Assembly: GCA_029964075.1 (NCBI GenBank) | Contig: CM057146.1 | Location: 6,901,501 to 6,965,500 of the forward strand | Direction: 5' to 3' | Length of the DNA stretch: 64,000 nucleotides | From: Patiria pectinifera | Taxonomy: Eukaryota; Echinodermata; Asteroidea; Valvatida; Asterinidae | Part shown: one piece after another, positions 8,329 to 20,400 of the stretch | How the letters are laid out: the number at the start of each line of letters is the position of its first letter | Numbering within the stretch: position 1 is the stretch's first letter | Made by a program: the position numbers and the translations under genes | The notes under the pieces: generated by a model | What the model was told of the DNA's origin: nothing | The model's database searches: none | The model's input: the letters and a program-made list of their open reading frames with translations, nothing else

Positions 8329-9672
8329 CCTGCTTGACTGTTTGGAGGCGAACTTTGCCAAATCTTGAGCTAGCGAGACCGGGGCACGAGACCTGCGTCT
8401 CCGCCCTAGCTGCATCCCCAGCCCCTCTCCTGGAGCCTGCGAGGTAACATCCGTGGAGCCCCGTCGCCTGCTGCTGGTGGTACCTGCTGCTGGCGTGAGA
8501 GACGGTCTCTTGTTGGCATCTCCTCCTCCTAGTGAAGTTAGGGATCCCTGGGAGGAATCAGAGGTCCGTGGTCCCCTGGGTGGTTTCTCCGCGAGCCTGC
8601 CGTCGTAGGATCCCCTCCGGAGGGACTTGCGAGAAGCGTAAGACAGGTTCCCATTGACGTCCAGCAACGACGCCGCGACGGAACGGCGACGCTCGTACAT
8701 CGCGGCGGCCGCGGACATGCCAGTACCGGCTGGTGGTGGTTCCATGCTCTCGGTAACTTCCTCCGGTACAGCTGTGTCCAGACCGTCGTGCGGGTTGGAT
8801 GTTGACACTGATCTGCCCAGCTCACCGATCAGTTCCCCGGAATGCCGCCTGTCGGTTTTCAGCGATAAGGGATCGCTAGAGCTCGAAGAGCGCCGCTGTG
8901 ATACGATATCCCCGGCAGTCCTGTAATTTGGGGTTAGGGAACGGGATCGCGACCTGCGCCGCTTTGAGACCTCGGGAGGTCCCGGGGTTATCGAGTTTCT
9001 TTTCTCTTGGATTGGCTGCTGCATAGGAGGGACAGGTGGGTATTCCCGGTCTCTCGCTCTGCGCTGCACCATCACCACGGCTACCTTAGCCCTCTCCTTG
9101 ATCCTCCTTTTCAGCTCTTCCAGGGAGAACACGGAGGAAGAGCTGAGGTCCGAGTCGCTCCTCTCCAAAACCGTTGGTTTCTTCTTTTTCCCGGCGTTGG
9201 CGAGCCTCTCCAGGGCCTGCATCTTCCAGGCTCGCTTCGTTTCCATACTCGGCCCGGCGGGGAGGAGAGAGAAACCGCTACCAGGTCGACTCTTGACTGC
9301 CGAGCCTGGCCTGGCGCTGCTTCCGACGATACTCGGTAAAGGAGGGGTTTGTTGTCCACCGAGGCTTTGCTTGTTGTCCTCGTGGGTACTTCTGACGCTC
9401 TCGACGGGTGAAGGGCAGGCCACGCTCCCGCTCCGATTCACTAAAGGCGGTGTCTGGATTCTCCCGTCCTCCCCTCCGTCGGCACCCACCTCTTCCTTTT
9501 CCTCGCTCAGGGCTTCATCGAGTGTCTTCCTCTCCATGTGAGCGTTGTAGAGCTCCGCGCTCAGCACAGAGGCCGTCACATCCGCCATCCTAAAGGAGTT
9601 CCTTGACGGAGTGAGTCCCCTTGCAACTGGAGTAACTGCCGATTGCCTCTCGACTGCTCTCAGTTCATCCAT
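8329..9672 (-). CDS. candidate first coding exon A of the CNBD2-like gene
   Basis: A long open frame begins at ATG 9672 (MDELRAVERQ) and runs 448 codons to a strong donor AGG|GTGAGC at 8328. Splicing there avoids the in-frame TAA at 8272-8274. The protein is disordered in look: Ser/Arg/Pro-rich, with several basic Ser-rich blocks (KRRRSRSRSLTP, SSRRRGS) resembling phosphorylation sites, ending 'SLAQDLAKFASKQSSR'. I recognise no folded domain. The open frame extends upstream of 9672, but I see no acceptor, so MDELR is chosen as the start. If unspliced, the product would end at 8272 after 466 codons. Another possibility is a separate gene. Confidence 0.6.
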
Positions 9673-12610
9673 ATTGCGTGAACGAAACCACAGAAATAAA
9701 ACCACTCTCACAGAAAACAAAAAGCACAAACCGTAACACGATAGTATACGGATGCAGACCACTCGGGTTGCTACCGTTGCCAGCGTTTGAAGATCAAAAT
9801 AAACCTGACACTTGAAAGCGACGTATCTGCCGAAGGTTTTTAATTTAGTCAACCGACAGGCTTACATGGCTCCGTTGAGTACCATTGACAGTGAAGCAGC
9901 GATCTCCACTGTTTGTTGAGCATTCATCTTCAAAGCCTGCCGACAAAAATCAGGAATGGCAACCTCGCAGCGTCCACACAACTGATGATGACAATTTTAC
10001 TCCAACATCAATTTCTTTTTGGTCGACATTTCACAAGACATATTCTCCTGAACTTGAAACTTGCAGATCCAGTAGACAGGTCTGAACTACAAGAGGTAGC
10101 CTATTTATGGCAATAGGATCATACATCTCTGCAGCAAGTGTCTTGTTATAACCCGTCTTCATAATAACCTGAGATAATAATAGACGACGCGGTGTCCACG
10201 CAACCACAAGATTGACAGCTCCAATGTGTGCCTTGGGATACCAAACAAGAACAAGACGCATCCCGGCTTCTCCTTGTTGTTAGTTCAAACAACATTCTTA
10301 TTCGCATGTTCCTCCTAGATAAACAAGCTTCCTCGCCTACTCCAGGGAAGGAACAATGGAATGAACAGGGGGAGTGAACTGCATTCCGCTGGGAGCTTGA
10401 GGAAGGGCCCGGGAGAGGGGTGCACGGTAGATCGGTGGTCCTTGAGGGGAACAATAGGGGGTTTACTCGCGGAGCTTCTGGGGGCAAAAGGCTCCTGGTT
10501 TACTTAAGTTATTAACGGTGCTGTGCCGGCCCAACAAACCGCTATATTCCGACGTGTTGTGAGGTGCACTGATTTAGGATAGCCTTGAAAATTAATAGAC
10601 TATCTTTGGAGTGGGCAAAATCTGACTCAAACAAAATTGTTACTGTGCTAGAAAAACTCTGAATTATACTTAATCTTAAGTAAAACAATCTCACACTATA
10701 TTGTGGAAACTGTGGTTAAAATGTGCTATACATCCAAACGAAAAAAAACCAAAATATTGAATCCACCCCGAAACTGATACTGCCACCAGAAGGGAAAAAA
10801 ACGTTTTTGCAGATAATATTTGAATATAATTATATAATCAATAATATTGAAAATATTCCCTGTTTTGCTAATAATAAATATGGCCCTGAACAAAAGCACA
10901 CACTATTTTTGTGATGTACGTGCACAATAAGGTGAGCGAGTTAATGGTAAATCAAAGTAAATATTGAGAGAGAAAAAATCTCCGAGGTTTTGAAAGCACC
11001 GACATAACAAATCACCACGATGTCATGCATTTGCGATTGTAATTTGTCTCTGCGTTTCTCTGACATGGGCAAATATTGGCCAACGAGTCAAACGCTTGCA
11101 CAAAGAGCGCGGGAGCAGGGTTTCGTCGGCGGGGGTGGAAGGGCTAAGACACGGTAAGACTCGTAGTAGGCCTACAGTCTGTTAGACATAAAATATACGC
11201 GCTGGATGGCTGAAGGAATTATCCTAGGAGGGATGTTTTGTTTGCCTACGGAATATAACGAGGTTGTGTGTTCGGGATGCGCTGGGGAACATCTGCAAAT
11301 TGACATCTTATTTGTTCTGAGTTGTTCATTAAAAAGATCTGTTCAGCTTTATGCTTATCAACCTTGTGATGCAGATGTTTTAATGATATCAAGACCCTTT
11401 GGATTTCTTATATAAGGTAATATATTCACGGAGAGGTAGAATTCTGAAGTCAAACGAACAACGAAGCCTCAGTCGGCAATGATAAATCTGAAAAGTCAAA
11501 TCTGTACCGACAACGTCTTTTCCGTACAAACTACAGTTGTCAACTGTCAAGGCAGCCAACAAAATTTGTCAGATGAATCGTGTACCGACTACCAAGTACC
11601 TCTGGGGAGCGAACGCATCAAATTCGATTAGGTTTGAAGATAGAGGGCAGCATACTAGCTGACAAGCTACCCGAGTGAACACAAACGGTGAAGCAGTGAG
11701 CAGTGGTTACGACGCAACGTCCACTCATCATTTTGCCACACAAGAGAGCACCCAATTCTCAAATTTGTCTCCTTGTGGAAACATTTCTTTGTTCTCGTGT
11801 AGTAAAGTGTTCAATTTTGAAAGTGAAAAATTCAAAATGCTCTTATTTTAACCAGAATTAGTTTCCTTGGCTGAAATTTGGAATTAATATCCCTTTTCTA
11901 AAACTCTTCCATTTGCGACTGATCAACCCACCTTGGAAATTCCTAGTTTTTGAGTAAAACCCATATATCTATTTCGTGAAAACCTTGTGGAGACCTATTC
12001 ATCTATAGAAATTGCCGTATGGAGACCTTTACAATGTTTTGTTCCGTATTGTGTGTGAGTCTCCACAAGGCTACGAATTTGTGGTCACTACAAAACAAAG
12101 AGGCGTTCTTAGCCAGAAGCCAGAAAGACTCAAGAAAATTCAAGGGATGGGGTCCATCCTATATTCGTATTTTCATCAACGGTTTCACCTTATCATAATA
12201 GAAAAACAATAGCCGATTTACCAGTTCGATTTTATTGATGATTTATCAAAAATTCTGCGTTTATGACAAACGCTTCACAAAAAAGGCTGATGAACATTAC
12301 TCACTAGGGACCTACCCACCAAAACACTGTCCATTTTGGTCTGTCTTAGTGCGTTGTATATTTCTTTTCTTTCCATTTAATGTAATTAAAATTTAAAAAC
12401 AAAATTGGGCCTAAAACTCCAAGCTAGACATCAAAGAGAATTTAATGCTCCTATTGTCAATGCAATATAATCACGATAAAAAACTGCTGTTTTACTCCCA
12501 CATATGATATTGGAAATGTTGTTTTAGATTAGATTATGATGAATGAAACTCTGTGAATGAATCGGCAAAACAACTCATAAACGGAGGATCTTCAACAAGC
12601 ATTCACTCAC
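9673..12610. other. intron or promoter region between the two first exons; one MITE
   Basis: Apart from the dispersed repeat at 11771-12070, I see no supported gene. ORFs of 60-113 codons overlap in several frames. The promoter of first exon A should lie just right of 9672, but no clear element was identified. Confidence 0.35.
11771..12070. mobile_element. MITE-like dispersed repeat, copy 1
   Basis: About 300 bases bounded by CCTTGTGGAAAC on the left and GTCTCCACAAGG on the right, a 12-base inverted pair with one mismatch. A near-identical copy is at 40467-40765 in a HELZ intron. Similarity extends slightly past the inverted ends (AAATTTGT on both sides in both copies), so the true element may be larger. 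Confidence 0.7.
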
Positions 12611-13000
12611 CTTATTCTCCGGTTTTGTGTCGGTTCCAATCCCGGGTCCGAACTTCCTCATCAGCGTGCGAGCCACGGCGATCCTGCGGGCGAATTTAGC
12701 GAAACTCGGCGCGAGAAGCACGGCAGCCCGGTCGGTCCGTGCGGCCGTTTCTGCCTTGGTCTGCTGATTGGTCTTTAGATTGCCGACTAAATCACTGTTC
12801 CTCCTTGGACTCCGCTGTTTAACGATATTCGAGTTACCGGAATGCCTTGGTTTACCCGGTAACTCGGGCAGGAGAGTTGGCACGGACTCGGCCTTTCGTC
12901 TGGAATTCTCGGGGTCTGGAATATCGATTGCCGACTCGGCACTTTCACGCATCCGCAACGAGGGGAATTTGAGGAATCGGTCCGCACCTTTGCCCGCCAT
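12611..13000 (-). CDS. candidate first coding exon B of the CNBD2-like gene
   Basis: ATG at 13000 opens 130 codons (MAGKGADRFLKFPSLRMRES...) ending at a consensus donor AAG|GTGAGT in phase 0. The last third, 'LLAPSFAKFARRIAVARTLM', is basic and hydrophobic and is reminiscent of both exon A's end (LAKFASK) and shared exon 2 (LKRFRRAAKVVV). In the same phase it can splice to 6557. An alternative promoter gives the simplest explanation; a tandem paralogue is the other. Confidence 0.55.
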
Positions 13001-13409
13001 GTCTTCTACCGTTTTTATAACTCGATCTTTGGCGTTGTATCATCTTACTGTTTGTCCGTCAACCAAGCTGCCAGATCATCTCTATTTGTACAGCTCAGAC
13101 CGACCAACTGAGAGGTTTTTCTTTGATCCAATTGAATCTTGTTTCCTCCTAAGTGTTGCACAAATACCGGTGGACAAAAGACAAGCGAAAGAAATAAACA
13201 CCGAGTGTTTGCTCCGAGAAACTGGTAATGGATACGTCTATTAAGAAATGAAGAAGAAGAAACGCTGATAAAAATGTGAGAGGAAAAAAAAGAAAATAAG
13301 AGAAAGGCACAGCTCGCTGTTGTTGGGACGAGCGGAGTAGAATAAAGACAATCGTGCAAGCAGAGTCAAGTGGAGCATGAGCAGGAACCATTGCAAAGCA
13401 CATGAGCAC

Positions 13410-13555
13410 ACCACTGTCCACAGCAGAGTGCAGCACGGCACAGCATATAGCAGAGCACAGCACAGCACAGCAAGCAAAGCAGGACACATGAAGGCACTGC
13501 AGAGCACAGCAGGGCAAGGCAATGCACAGAAAGGGAGAAACAGGGCACAGCATGG
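13410..13555. repeat. AGCAC-rich simple repeat
   Basis: Degenerate pentanucleotide-like repeat (cacagcacagc...agagcacagcagggcaaggc). It gives spurious Cys- or His-rich ORFs on both strands. No gene is seen between 13001 and 13632. Confidence 0.75.
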
Positions 13556-13632
13556 CAAAACTGGTTACTGCGGATATTTACCAGCACGTGTTCCTCAAAG
13601 CATCTCTTTAACATCCCGGTGGTTCCTAGCGC

Positions 13633-13941
13633 CAAGGGCGGATCGGGGGAGGGGGGGGGCAATCCCCCCCCCCCCCAAAAAAAACACCTGAACACACTTT
13701 TTTAAAGTGACATCGCAATAAAGGCAGGCACTGCGTACACCATTAACTTTTCCTCAAAAAGATTTGGTTTAAGTGGTCAGCAATTGCCTCAGATCGCACC
13801 ACAGAGCATCTAGAATCCAAACATTTTTCGTGGCCCTTATAAGCGGGCCCCAAACCCCACGCCGTAATTTTTGGGACCCACTTTATGGGGGACCAAATTT
13901 GTTTCGGGCCCCCAAAGATTTGTGTTCTAGATCCGCCCTTG
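13633..13941. mobile_element. hAT-like MITE with 8-bp target duplication
   Basis: Ends are CAAGGGCGGATC and GATCCGCCCTTG, a perfect 12-base inverted pair. Each side is flanked by the same 8 bases, CCTAGCGC (13625-13632 and 13942-13949). An 8-bp duplication with a CARGGG-type end is the hAT hallmark. Inside is a G-run facing a C-run, and no coding sequence. Confidence 0.85.
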
Positions 13942-14015
13942 CCTAGCGCAAGTATCAATTTGGAATATCTTGGCCCAATCCCCCACTAATAGTGGAGCAG
14001 ATAGGATAAATATTT

Positions 14016-14296
14016 GGGGGAATTGTGCCTTTGTTGAACATGGCATTTGGCACACAGTCGGAGTATGTCATGAGAAACACATTTGGCTATATGGCCATCC
14101 CAGGTTTGTCCTTTGGAAAAATATAGGTAGAATTACAATAACAAGCAATTTTCAAAATTTCCAAAATGCTGTCATTGCTTGTTATTCTACCTATTTTTTT
14201 TTCAAAGGACAAATCTGCGATGGCCCTATAATAGCCACATATCTTACTCTTGACATTCTCTATGTGACAAATTCCATGCATAAAAGGCACAATCCC
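14016..14296. mobile_element. foldback element
   Basis: Imperfect inverted arms of about 120-130 bases; inner arms around 'ataggtagaattacaa' and 'ttattctacctat' pair closely, and outer ends GGGGGAATTGTGCC and GGCACAATCCC pair as well. No coding sequence. Confidence 0.7.
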
Positions 14297-14413
14297 ATCA
14301 CTTATCAGCCGTATTAAATTCCCTAATCACTGTGAACTTGAGCAAGTTCAAATTTCACAACTATAAAAATGACAGCACACTGAACCGAATCTCTGTTTAT
14401 CAGACAAACTGTT

Positions 14414-14419
14414 TTTATT
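14414..14419 (-). terminator. candidate HELZ poly(A) signal
   Basis: TTTATT on the plus strand gives AATAAA on the HELZ sense strand, followed by a GU-rich stretch. Other AATAAA motifs occur within 15-24 kb, so shorter transcripts are possible. Confidence 0.3.
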
Positions 14420-17400
14420 CCCAAAGTTTAAAAAAATTGTACACAATGACAAATGCCAGAGTGTTTTCACTTTGAAAATGCTGTATAATTTTTTTTTTCT
14501 CTCTTCTATATCCTTTGTCTATTATGTACACTAAAACTTGATACACGCACACACATACAATACAGAGAATATATTTTTTGTTTTATAAATAAAAGACGGC
14601 GCTTTGTTGCATATGGCCACTGACATAGAGTAATGGTCGTGCCCCGACATGCCGGAGGCTTTGGGACCTCAGACCGAAAAACTTGGTCTGGCAAACCTGC
14701 CCTTATGCAAATCAGAACGAATTCTGATTTAACAAACATAAAAAATAGCCACTATAGGTAAATGAGCTAGAATTAAGGGCCGTCCCAGAAAGGCAAAAGT
14801 TGACTGCTTGGAATCTGAAATGCATCAACAGTGCCTACTTGACGATTTTTCCAAACCTTAACTCCGTCTCCACCTCTGCATCAGTTTTAAAAAGCCCCCT
14901 GGCTTGGGAGGCTCGTGCCCAATGTAGGACAATGTTCTGCTTAACTAGGAACATCAAGTCCTATAAGGCCAAGTATAAAAATAAAGCAGTTTCTCATCCA
15001 CGCCTGCTCCCTCTTTTTTTTCGTGGCAGCCCCTCCCCCCTTTTTATTTTAAATTCATACATTTGCAATATTTTGGAAAATATGTTGTCGATACATTCTC
15101 TTTTTATTTTATTCCAACAAAATTGTAGCTATGTAGATTATGGCTCCTTGGACACAATTTTGTATCAGCAAAATAGTCGAGAAATCAAAGAGTCCATCCG
15201 CCATCTTGGAAAATCCGCCATTTTGGGGAAAAATGACAAAAGACAGAAAAGAACGCCCTCCTCCATTTTTTTAAAAAAGGCTGCACGAGAAACTACTTAA
15301 TTTTTTTTTTCATTGGCCCAATATGAAGCCAAAGTTTAGAGATGTTTTATTCAGTTTAGACATTAAAGGCTTCTAGCCAGGAGCTGCAGACAAAGGCGAA
15401 ACCAGAGACGAAGTCGAGGTGTGGATGTTTCGGTTCACCAACCATTCCCTAAGCAGTGGGCCACTATAATGCAAGCGCACGCAAGTTGAACCAGTTAAAA
15501 ATACCGCCCAAATTTTATACATGCATGGTGGAATATAGAGCCAACCTCATTACACTGTACACTGTTAAAATAGTGATATTTAAACACTGGGGATTCCATT
15601 GACTTTCTAATTCCAGGGGGAAAAAAGAAGAAAGCGTGAACTCATTGATATTCAATGCTTATGATACAATGCTTAGATTGCCTGAGTGATACATCTTATA
15701 CCGAAACACTTGTTTAACATTAACAACGTCCATGTGCTTTGTACAACCTTTTTTCATTCATTCATTTTTTTTCTTCCAAACACTGCCATATCGTGAGAGG
15801 CATTTGCGAATTTTTATTTTTTTTTGCGAATCGGCCTATCAAAACTAGCAGTACTAAAAATGCAGCTTCTATGAAACAGCAAGAGGTAATCTGATTGATC
15901 AATGAACCGGTGAGTACTAACAATCAACCAATAAGAAAACGGGAAAGAAAATGTTTATCAAAGTTGTACAAAGGGTTTCACAAAGGTCTTTATAAAAGCT
16001 AAAACCCCAAAACAAAAAGTAAACTGAGAAATATTGACTTTTTCAAAGAATAAAGTTAAAAAATAAGCAATGTTTGACTTCTAAAACCCACTTAAACGAA
16101 ATGATTTTGAAAAGGGAACCTTCCAGGGAATTTTTTTTTTTTTTTAAATGCTCAAATATGTAATTAACCTCTTTCTCCCACAATCTACAAGTTAAAGGCT
16201 AAATTTTGCCTGTTTCTACAAATGAACAATAACATATCACCCGAAAGCAAAACCATCAGGAAAAACATCTTAGTTTTGAACAAAAAGTCCAGAGTTTCCC
16301 AAAATACTTTCTATTATAGCACTACAATAGCATTTTTTTCTGTACATTGTTATTCTTTTCGTTTTCATCAATTAATACTATACAATATGTTAAGAATTTA
16401 CACAAATAGACAAAAAAATTATAAGAAACTGATGTATTTACAGCGAACATCTAGAAATCTTCATCTACAGTCTATCTACAGCAGTTGCAACCTTCCGGTT
16501 TTATTTACATTTTCCGCGTCTTTACATCCATTTTCCATTTCAACTCTGCCCTTCTTTAACTACAATTTTGCATTTTTTTTCTCTCAAGACCAGAAATGCG
16601 GGCACTGTTATTCTTCCTCACACTGTCTTAGGTCTTAAAAATTCACCCTTTATATTTTTCTCACATTTCAGGGTTATGTAAGGACCCAAATCTTCAGGGA
16701 AAAAGTTACAATAACTGACCCTAAAAGTCTTCTTTAGCGATCTATCCACAAACTGGCCATAGCTGGTACCCACTACGCTACAGGGAACCGGTCGTTAGTC
16801 TACATACCATAGATCCAATAGAAACACATTCATAAGCACAAATCCTCTAATACATTTTCAAACGATACTCCGCAAAAAAATTCAAAATCTCTCCTATATT
16901 ACACAATACAACGGCTAAGGTTATCTATGCTACATACAAATACACGCTAAAGTAAAAATAGAAAATACTTTTTGAAATCCACAAATTTGACAAAACCACA
17001 CCACACCACACCAAAGTGTTTATAAACAAAATGACAAACGTCATTCCTCCAAACATTAAAAATTATAAAAAACAACCCAAAAAGACACGGGCCACAAACA
17101 AGTTCGCACACTCTAACCTGACAAGAACAGCAACATTTAAAACGTGAAGTTCAGACTTTCCCAAGAGACTCTTGATAAAGAAATATTTGCCACACTTCAA
17201 AATCACTTTCTTACTTTATACCACCATCTTGAAATACCGCCATCTTTTTCACACGGTTACCTTCAACTCCAATCCTCCAAAATTTGCCAAAATTCAATAT
17301 TTTGGTTTTTATTTAATTTTTAATGGATTAAGGACCGTAGAATCCCAAGAAAAGAGTTAATCATGATAACAATCATCCAGAGCCCAATTTTCGAGAAATG

Positions 17401-20400
17401 GCTAAAAGCAGTTAAAACTTGCTATTTTGTATTTACTTGGCTAGCAATGCTCAGCGGGGAACCGGTCCCACACAATATGCATTGCATGAAAGATTGGCTG
17501 GTAACCTATTTTTGGTAAGCAAACATAAAGCGGGCTTAATAGATTTCTTCATTTAGGGCGCAGAAATTAGTTCCTGATTACAGAGAGGGTATACATGTAT
17601 AACTCAGTGTAGTATAGCAATGGTAACCCAGTTTAGCAGCCTCTGTCAACAACTGCAGTGTGAACAGTACTCTTTTTACCCGAGGTTACTTTGAAAGGTA
17701 GTGTGAACAGGGGCTTCACAAAGATTATACTCTTGTTTTGTAAATAATACTTGGGTTTTTTTTGTAAATTACACACTTTACAACAAGCAGTGTGGGCTTC
17801 TTGCATAACAAGTGCCTCAATTATGAAATTGATAAAAACTTTGTGAGGACACACGAGAGTCATTTCCATTGGGTTGTGATTTCACACACAGACACTACGG
17901 GTTTGAGCACACTCAATTGAAAATTTCTTGCGCACAATGCGCAACATTTGCCCGTGGGCATCGACCTGAAGCCATCAGTCCCTGTGCTGCCCCTGCCTGT
18001 TACTCCTTAAACCGCCCCAAATCGCCCCAGCACTCTATGGTTTTATGGATTCATCAAGGAGTAAATACAATGTAATACAATGTAATACAATGTAATACAA
18101 TGTAATGCAATGTTATACAATGTAATACACTGTAATACAGTATAATGCAATGTAATACAATGTAATACAATGCAATACAATGTAATACAATGTAATATAA
18201 TGTAATACAATGTAATACAATGTAATACAATGTAATGCAATGTAATGCAGTGTAATACAATGTAATGCAATATAAAATAATGTACATGTAATACAATGTA
18301 ATACAAGTGCTAATGGGTTAATACAAAAAAAGTTAAGTTCTAGCAACTGATGTGCCCTCACTTGGGTATAGCGCCCTCTATAGTGTCCCATGGCATCCAC
18401 AAAAGCCTTCAAAGCAACCTTTGATACAGCATCTTGGCCAATAATAAACAAATACATGCAACAAATCTGGTTCTGCAGTAAACAATAAAATATTTTTTTT
18501 AAATATCTAAATGGTATATATTATTCATTCACTAGGGAACAGCACACAACACATACATGTAATATTTTTTTTTCATATATACATTTTCAAATAGCAAAAT
18601 ATTTTAAACCCCCAAATAACTGTGTCAATGGGATAAAATAAAAAAGCGACAAGCCAGTCCACACCAACAACAAAACAATTTCTAATAAATTATGACTTTG
18701 CACATGCATTAGGCTAGCTGCAAACTAAAGTATACTTTTTTTTTCTTGCATGCAATTGAATACTATTTCAAACCATCAAATTATGAGGTTTACAGAGATT
18801 TGTATATATACAGCCAAAACAATACTGAAGGGAAAACAAAAATTTAAAATTAATAAATGAAATATATATTTTTTTTTGACAATTCTTTTTTTGTCTCCCT
18901 ACCTCACAAACAACACTTTTGGGCCAAACTAGAACTCAATTTTAAAGACTATCTCCACTGGCACACAAAACAACTAATCTACACAAATAATGGTAAAAAC
19001 TCAAGATTTTTTTTTCTTTTTTTCTTTTCTTTTCCATTTTTTGTAAGATTTTTTCTATTACTTCAATACCATTTTAACCATATCCCCTAAACTCAAGCAA
19101 CAAAACTACAAGGGAAAAAACTCCTCTATTCGATTGGTTGAACTACTAAGGTCAAAGGTTAAAAGTTCACCCATTAAAGGCAAAGGATGCAATATTTTAG
19201 TCCTGAGTAGTCTATTTCTCTTTATCGTCTATCAATCTTAGAAGAAGAGAACAAAAATGAATTTTACAGAAAAATATGTTTGAGATCCAAATGAAAAGTA
19301 CGACTTAAGGTTCACTGAAAGTGAAACAAATTATTAGTACCAAAGATGATACTCAACTGAAATGGAAATAGTTTACTTTTCTCTAGTTTGCTATAGTTGC
19401 ATAATCTTAGAATGAATTTATTCAATACAAAGTACAGGTTCCTTCAGACTTCACACGAAAACAAAAACAACGCAAATGTCATAACATTAACAGTGGTCTT
19501 TTAGTTGTGACGTCACCTTAACACCTTTGCTCCACTGTAACTTATGCATCAAACTCGAATCTGCGTAAAGGCCGATTCATGCATCATGCAAATGTGAAAG
19601 CGAAGCGAATGTTACGTCAGGAAAACTTTCGCTGTGATTTTCACCGGAGCTAAAATGAGTTCAACTTTTGTGTAATCTCATTGTATGGTTGCTTATATCA
19701 TCATAAGCTTTCCATTACTATACATTATTTAGTTTATATCAGGAAAGTACACAGCCAGACACAATAAAAGTGAAGTTTGCACTTCTGAAAAAAAGTTCTC
19801 AAAAGGGGGCAGGCCCTGCCCACAAAGTGAGATCTTTAAGAAGCTGGAACGTTGAATGGTTTGCTTTCCACTGGTCCTGAGTGATGGTTTTGCTGTCATC
19901 ATAAGTAACTCACTCCAAATCATAACTCATAAAACACAATCCTGACTCCATTTTTAGCCTAGCCGCTTCACAAATTAATACTGTTTTTCAAATACACGTA
20001 CAACTTATCTTACAAGAAACATCATTACATATTTACAGTCTTATTTACATATCTCTGTACACATGCATATATGGAGTCAAGTTGAATTTTTTTTTCACAA
20101 GCAGAGACAAATGCACATTGTCCAAATGTAGAATTTTGGGAGTTCCATTCAATTTTGGTGGAAATTTGCAACTCAATTTCAATGTCATCATAAATTATGA
20201 ATATATTTTTCAGAAACTTCTTGCAATCGCGATTTATTCTAGGGAAATCTGCCAACAACGAAAACTCCCCTTCCATTTTTAACTGACAAAAACATTATAA
20301 AGAATGTATCCAAACAAATGAAGTGACCTTTTTCAAATCATGTCATCAGTAAAGTGAAACTTACTTGGGTTATCAATTCAACCAACTGAAGATATATGGG

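Noticed and set aside
8654-9593. Long plus-strand and frame-shifted ORFs opposite exon A
   Set aside because: Shadows of a GC-rich coding exon; exon A has the coherent start, donor and composition.
13149-13558. Cys/Leu/Ala-rich minus-strand ORFs
   Set aside because: Generated by the AGCAC-type simple repeat.
18043-18457. Tyr/His/Leu/Cys-repeat ORFs
   Set aside because: All frames of a 10-base minisatellite stay open in some phase; no protein evidence.
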